DNA of 17,844 nt from positions 1-17,844 of the forward strand of contig JAFTCU010000167.1 in the NCBI GenBank assembly GCA_017454585.1, read 5' to 3'. This DNA comes from Thermoguttaceae bacterium. Its GTDB lineage: Bacteria > Planctomycetota > Planctomycetia > Pirellulales > Thermoguttaceae. The position numbers and the translations under genes were made by a program. The notes under the pieces were generated by a model. The model made no database searches. It saw nothing but the letters and a program-made list of their open reading frames with translations, and was not told the origin of the DNA. Position 1 is the stretch's first letter; each line of letters begins with the position of its first letter. Positions 14,390 through 17,844 of this stretch are shown here, piece by piece.

Positions 14390-15681
14390 TATTTTTAACA
14401 TCATCCATCACACTTTTTTTCCTGGTTCTCATCATTGATCTTGTCCACTATGGAGCCATGTACAGTTTTCTGTACAAAGTACATCACAAAGGCTGGAAAA
14501 AAAACCAAGAACTGTATGAGCCTAAAGCTGCGGTCCTGTTGGCGCTTCGGGGGGCTGATCCATTCCTGAAATACTGCATTCAGGGGCTTCTGCGGCAGGA
14601 CTATCCCAATTATACGGTTTTTTTCATGGTTGATTCCGATTCCGATCCGGCTATCCCGGTTGTGGTGGATATTCTGGCTCAGGAAACGAAGGTTCGTCCG
14701 AGATGTAAATGCGAAATTGTCATCGTGGATGAACATTTTGACTCGTGTGCATTGAAATGTAACTCACTGGCCCACGTCATTGAAAAACTGGATGAATCTT
14801 TTCAGGTCATCGCGATTCTTGACGCAGATACGCGCCCATTCCCCACGTGGCTCCGTCAGCTCGTAGAACCTCTTTCCGACCAGCGTTTCGCGGCGACATC
14901 TGGCCTGCGTTGGTATGTTCCGGAACATAGCAACTGGGGGTCACTTGTTCGTATGCTCTGGAATGTTGCGGCGGTCAATCAAATGGCTTTCAGCCAAATT
15001 CCCTGGGGTGGTTCGTTCGCGCTTCGCCGGGAGGTTTTCTTTGAGGGAGGTCTGCTGGAACGTTGGAAGAATACACTCACGGATGACGTGCCAACTTATC
15101 CTGTCGTGAGAGCGATGGGGGCACAAGTGCTGGTCAACCCGTCCCTTTTAATGGTAAACCGGGAATTTTGCCATTTGGCTTCTTTTTATCCGTGGGTCAA
15201 GCGTCAGATCCTTCTGGCGAAACTCTATCACCCGAAGTGGTGGGTGATCGTCGGCCAGGCGTTTTTCCTTTTCATGCTGCCAGCCACCTCGTTTGTGTTG
15301 GCGATTTACGGGCTTTGCCTGAAAAACTGGACATTGTTTTATTGGAACATCGCTTCGTTCCTGCTCTACGTCATCGGGGTCTTCGGAGCTTTTGTGATCA
15401 TGGACGGGTCCGTCCGCCGCTATTTACGGAAAACCGGCGAAAATATCCCTCGGCAAACCGTTGGGGGACTTGTAAAAACGTCCGTCTCGATCATTCTCAC
15501 CCAGTTCGTGTACGCGATGGCCATTTGCGGTGTTTTCCGGATGAAAAAGGTCACGTGGCGTGGAATTGTGTATCAGATTGGTCCTGGCGAACGGGTTCAG
15601 ATGGAAAAGTTCGTTCCATACGCCGAAATCGTCAAAGCAACCAAAGCCACCCAAGAAAATGACTCCATGGAGTCGCTTTGA
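14377..15681 (+). CDS. Membrane GT2-family glycosyltransferase
   Basis: A 434-residue processive-type family 2 glycosyltransferase with one N-terminal membrane helix (about 5-30), a cytoplasmic GT-A domain, and C-terminal helices at about 290-312, 318-343 and 365-385. Motifs are the nucleotide-binding VDSDSDP (85-91), the DAD metal-binding motif (149-151), PWGGSFALRRE (209-219) and TDD (235-237). The usual Q-x-x-R-W is replaced by WVKRQ (273-277). The layout recalls ceramide or hopanoid glucosyltransferases (GT21-like). The GTG at 14377 is preferred because GGAAG lies six bases upstream; it overlaps the SDR stop. It probably adds a sugar to a lipid acceptor; both donor and acceptor are unknown. 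Confidence 0.8.
   Translation: MFELIFLTSSITLFFLVLIIDLVHYGAMYSFLYKVHHKGWKKNQELYEPKAAVLLALRGADPFLKYCIQGLLRQDYPNYTVFFMVDSDSDPAIPVVVDILAQETKVRPRCKCEIVIVDEHFDSCALKCNSLAHVIEKLDESFQVIAILDADTRPFPTWLRQLVEPLSDQRFAATSGLRWYVPEHSNWGSLVRMLWNVAAVNQMAFSQIPWGGSFALRREVFFEGGLLERWKNTLTDDVPTYPVVRAMGAQVLVNPSLLMVNREFCHLASFYPWVKRQILLAKLYHPKWWVIVGQAFFLFMLPATSFVLAIYGLCLKNWTLFYWNIASFLLYVIGVFGAFVIMDGSVRRYLRKTGENIPRQTVGGLVKTSVSIILTQFVYAMAICGVFRMKKVTWRGIVYQIGPGERVQMEKFVPYAEIVKATKATQENDSMESL
15661..15674. repeat. 14-bp perfect palindrome at the end of the glycosyltransferase
   Basis: GACTCCATGGAGTC is a perfect 14-bp palindrome within the last codons of the gene. Its right half GGAGTC could also pair with GACTCC (15705-15710) in the terminator, giving an alternative fold. 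Confidence 0.7.
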
Positions 15682-15686
15682 TCCCC

Positions 15687-15717
15687 AAAAACGGAGCCGA
15701 TTATGACTCCGTTTTTT
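15687..15717. terminator. Bidirectional intrinsic terminator
   Basis: AAAAACGGAG/CTCCGTTTTT (15687-15696/15707-15716) gives a 10-bp stem with a 10-base loop. It has a T run on the plus strand and, through the A run at 15687-15691, on the minus strand. It separates the convergent glycosyltransferase and HAD genes. Confidence 0.85.
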
Positions 15718-15725
15718 CTTTGATT

Positions 15726-16388
15726 CTAACGGAAAAGCTCCGCGATCTCCATGGGCTCATGCACGATCCTGTTCGCGTGATTTTCCCGCAGTTCTTCTTC
15801 CGGGCGAAATCCCCACGTAACTCCGACCGCGTAAAAACCCGCATTTTGGGCCGTCTGCATGTCCGTCGAAGTATCGCCGACGTACACGATCTCGTCCGGC
15901 TGGAATCCCCATTGGTTCATGATGTACAAACCGCCGGTCGGGTCCGGTTTTTTGGGGAACACGCCGTCTTTCTGACCAACCACCTCGTCAAACGTCCAGG
16001 CCCCGAGCAGCTTGGCGACGCAGCGTTCCGTACAGGGCGCGGGTTTATTCGAGAAAACGCCCTTTTTCACCCCGCGGCAGGTGATTTCGTCCAGAAGTTC
16101 CGGGATCCCGGGGTACGGCCGCGTTTTGTGGTCCCAGTTTTGTGCGTACTCGTCCGAGTAGGCCTTCAGGAACTGCGCCACAAATTCCGGATCGTGGACC
16201 ACTTCTTTGGGAAGGATCCGTTCCATGAGGACCTTGACGCCATCGCCGACAAAGTATTTGTACTGTTCCACCGGGTGCGTGGGGAAGTTCATCCTCGCAA
16301 GCGCCGCGTTTGCAGCGTCCGCAATGTCCGCCAATGAATTAAGGAGCGTACCGTCCAAATCGAAGATGATTCCACGAAATTTTGTCAT
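15726..16388 (-). CDS. HAD-family phosphatase, phosphoglycolate phosphatase-like
   Basis: A 220-residue HAD-superfamily hydrolase close to phosphoglycolate phosphatase (Gph) in length and motifs. Motif I is FDLDGTL with nucleophile Asp10 and Asp12, motif II Ser113-Asn114-Lys115, motif III Lys147 in FPKKPDP, and motif IV GDTSTD (171-176). A helical cap lies at about 15-90. Gph removes the phosphate of 2-phosphoglycolate, formed in DNA repair or photorespiration; related enzymes act on other small phosphates, so the substrate is not certain. AGAAAGG lies about eight bases upstream of the ATG. The gene has its own promoter, divergent from that of the DUF4886 gene. Confidence 0.85.
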   Translation of the reverse strand: MTKFRGIIFDLDGTLLNSLADIADAANAALARMNFPTHPVEQYKYFVGDGVKVLMERILPKEVVHDPEFVAQFLKAYSDEYAQNWDHKTRPYPGIPELLDEITCRGVKKGVFSNKPAPCTERCVAKLLGAWTFDEVVGQKDGVFPKKPDPTGGLYIMNQWGFQPDEIVYVGDTSTDMQTAQNAGFYAVGVTWGFRPEEELRENHANRIVHEPMEIAELFR

Positions 16389-16416
16389 TTTTTGAGCCTT
16401 TCTTTTAATCGGTTAC

Positions 16417-16444
16417 ATTTTAACAGAAATCCGTGGTTTGTCAA
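16417..16444 (-). promoter_or_regulatory. Sigma70-type promoter of the HAD gene
   Basis: On the minus strand a perfect TTGACA (plus 16439-16444) is followed after 16 bases by TAAAAT (plus 16417-16422), with TGT forming an extended -10. It lies 28 bases from the start codon. Confidence 0.75.
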
Positions 16445-16459
16445 GGGCCGAAAAATTTT

Positions 16460-16498
16460 CCCTCCCCCACTTGCACAAACCGGGGTTTATGTTAATAT
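16460..16498 (+). promoter_or_regulatory. Promoter of the DUF4886 gene with C-rich tract
   Basis: TTGCAC (16471-16476), a 16-base spacer and TAATAT (16493-16498) preceded by TGT form an extended -10 promoter. The C-rich tract (16460-16468) lies two bases before the -35 box. Confidence 0.6.
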
Positions 16499-16549
16499 TA
16501 AAGGAGAGAGTATTATTTCCCGCCCGTTTTTTACGAGAAGGTTTCAAGC

Positions 16550-17377
16550 ATGAAAAAGAAAATTTTTGTCGTTTCCCTGTTTTTGATTCTCGCTTTGAGC
16601 TTCGGCCTCACTTCCGCTCAGGCCCAGGAAGCCGCGCCAGCCAAAAAGACCGTCAAGATCCTGACGATCGGGAACAGTTTTGCGGAATCTTTGCGCCGCT
16701 ATTTCCCGCAGATCGTGGCCTCAACGGAGGACTGCAAGCTGGTCATCGGCTACCTGAATATCGGCGGCTGTTCCTTTGAACGTCACTGGGGCAACATTGA
16801 AAAAGAAATCGCCGACCCCACCACGCCGGCCCATTTCAAGGAGACGTACTTGAGCAAAATCAAAAGCGAGGACTGGGATTTCATCTCCATCCAGCAGGTG
16901 AGCGCCAAAAGCTGGGTTTATGACTCATACCAGCCGTTCGCGGACAAAATGATCGAGTTCCTCAAGGCAAATTCCAATGCGGAGATCGTGATCCAGCAAA
17001 CGTGGGCGTACCACCCGGCTGAAAAACGCCTCGTGGGTTGGGGGTTCCCCCAGCGTGAAATGTACGAAAAGCTGACCGAGGCTTACAATACCCTGGCGAA
17101 AAAGCACGGTCTGCGCGTCATTCCGACCGGCGACGCCGTTCAGCTCGCCCGTGAAACGGAACCGGGCGGTTACGACCCGGCCGACCAGACCAAAGTTTTC
17201 ACCTCGGACGGCGCCCACCTGAACGCCCGCGGCCAGTACCTCCAAGCCTGCGTCTGGTTTGGAATGCTTTTTGACGAGCCCGTTTCCAAGGTCAAGTTTC
17301 AACCGAAAGAGCTGACCGCAGAAGATGCGGCTTTCCTGCGTGAAGTGGCTCAAAAGGCGATCGACGCGAGGAAATAA
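16550..17377 (+). CDS. Secreted DUF4886/SGNH-type hydrolase
   Basis: A 275-residue exported protein. The signal peptide has a basic start, a hydrophobic core (about 5-20) and an AQA/Q cleavage site near 25-26. The mature part begins with an SGNH-like block I, ILTIGNSFAESL, where Ser43 is the likely nucleophile. The fifth block DGAHLNARG holds Asp220 and His223, completing a catalytic triad. This matches the DUF4886 branch of the SGNH hydrolases, whose members often act on polysaccharide acyl groups; the substrate here is unknown. GAGAAGG lies about eight bases before the ATG. The promoter is at 16471-16498. It is probably active in the periplasm or outside the cell. Confidence 0.82.
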   Translation: MKKKIFVVSLFLILALSFGLTSAQAQEAAPAKKTVKILTIGNSFAESLRRYFPQIVASTEDCKLVIGYLNIGGCSFERHWGNIEKEIADPTTPAHFKETYLSKIKSEDWDFISIQQVSAKSWVYDSYQPFADKMIEFLKANSNAEIVIQQTWAYHPAEKRLVGWGFPQREMYEKLTEAYNTLAKKHGLRVIPTGDAVQLARETEPGGYDPADQTKVFTSDGAHLNARGQYLQACVWFGMLFDEPVSKVKFQPKELTAEDAAFLREVAQKAIDARK

Positions 17378-17417
17378 ACGCTCAAACGAGTTTCCTGTTT
17401 CCTGAATCACTAAAACC

Positions 17418-17440
17418 AGCCGGAGCCATGTGTTCCGGCT
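17418..17440 (+). terminator. Possible hairpin after the DUF4886 gene
   Basis: AGCCGGA/TCCGGCT (17418-17424/17434-17440) gives a 7-bp stem. An overlapping alternative GGAGCC/GGCTCC also exists. Only a short T stretch follows seven bases later, so termination would be weak. Confidence 0.35.
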
Positions 17441-17485
17441 CCCAGACTTTTCAGTATCGTATTTTGCAAATCCCGGAGTGGAATC

Positions 17486-17844
17486 ATGCCCACGAATCCA
17501 TTTGACGAAAATCCTTTTTCTCCGAACTCCGAATCCTCCAAAGCCCCCGTTCCTCCGCCTCCACCGGCCAACTCGAACCCCTTTGTTGATCTGGACTTTA
17601 GCGCTTCCAACTCGCAGCCGTCTTCGAAATCCTCGATCCATTCAAAAGCCAAAAAGCAGGAAGCAAAAAAGAGTTCCGACAGCGCTATCATTTCGCATCT
17701 GAGTTCCGTTTTTTCAAAGTCAAAATCCTCCACTTCGGCCAAGCCTCAACCCCCGAGTCCGGATCCCTTTGACTTGGGTGCGGCTCTGGCTTCCGCTTCC
17801 GCTTTAGCGCAAGCCCCTGCACCTGCACCAGCACCTGCTCCAGC
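17486..17844 (+). CDS. Proline/serine-rich protein with NPF motifs (partial, 3' end off window)
   Basis: The reading frame starts at ATG 17486 with GGAG seven bases upstream and stays open to the end of the window (119 codons seen). The N-terminus is disordered-looking: MPTNPFDENPFSPNSES, a PPPPP stretch, NPFVDLDF, a lysine/serine-rich segment (AKKQEAKKSSD), DPFDLG, and finally an alternating Ala-Pro run. Three NPF and one DPF motif are present. No known domain is visible yet; a membrane or globular domain may follow beyond the edge. Planctomycete proteins often begin with NPY/NPF-type segments, which is all that can be said by comparison. Confidence 0.75.
   Translation, partial: MPTNPFDENPFSPNSESSKAPVPPPPPANSNPFVDLDFSASNSQPSSKSSIHSKAKKQEAKKSSDSAIISHLSSVFSKSKSSTSAKPQPPSPDPFDLGAALASASALAQAPAPAPAPAP

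Noticed and set aside
15678..16337. 219-codon plus-strand frame opposite the HAD gene
   Set aside because: The minus-strand frame has all four HAD motifs, a promoter and a ribosome-binding site; the plus frame begins within the glycosyltransferase stop and terminator.
16925..17641. 238-codon minus-strand frame over the DUF4886 gene and the last gene
   Set aside because: It is antisense to two genes that each have ribosome-binding sites; the composition is Arg/Gly/Val-rich with no domain.
1..17844. CRISPR array, insertion sequence, prophage or integron
   Set aside because: No regularly spaced repeats, transposase, integrase, terminal inverted repeats or phage structural genes are visible.

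Overview
The window looks like a chromosomal stretch of a planctomycete (Planctomycetota). This is inferred from the character of the proteins: a LolE/MacB-type permease that starts almost at its first membrane segment, a GH10-barrel-like protein lacking the catalytic glutamates, a reduced Tad pilus locus, and an NPF-rich, low-complexity protein at the right edge. GC content looks moderate. The mix, including a secreted DUF4886/SGNH-type hydrolase, would fit a host- or gut-associated lineage, but the sequence alone does not prove that. No insertion sequence, phage gene, CRISPR array or rRNA is visible, and most of the window reads as ordinary chromosome.

Layout. (1) 1-236: tRNA-Lys(TTT) with its own promoter and terminator. 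(2) 259-2921: a two-gene ABC export unit, a LolE-like permease and a LolD-like ATPase. (3) 2933-8256: a Tad/type IVc pilus region. Two TadE-like minor pilins run leftwards; a TadG-like small protein, the CpaF/TadA ATPase, TadB and TadC run rightwards from a shared 223-base intergenic region. No flp pilin, prepilin peptidase, secretin or CpaB is present here, so these must lie elsewhere. (4) 8292-11113: housekeeping genes, a branched-chain aminotransferase (own terminator) and purC followed by a DUF374 lipid acyltransferase. (5) 11140-11290: a promoter followed by a strongly structured stretch ending in a terminator, either a small RNA or an attenuating leader. (6) 11333-15681: a GH10-like probable pseudoenzyme, then a thioester-reductase-like SDR overlapping a membrane GT2 glycosyltransferase. 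(7) 15726-16388: a phosphoglycolate-phosphatase-like HAD enzyme on the minus strand, convergent with the glycosyltransferase across a bidirectional terminator. (8) 16471-17844: a secreted DUF4886 protein and the start of a proline-rich protein that runs off the window.

How the parts work together. The Tad genes form one assembly machine: CpaF powers it, TadB/TadC form the inner-membrane platform, and the TadE/TadG-like proteins are minor pilins. LolE/LolD would move lipoproteins or another lipid-linked cargo out of the inner membrane. The SDR-glycosyltransferase pair, with the GH10-like protein next to it, is the best candidate for an undescribed module, probably making a lipid or glycolipid. 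Several promoters share a C-rich tract just upstream of the -35 position, which may be a lineage-specific promoter feature.
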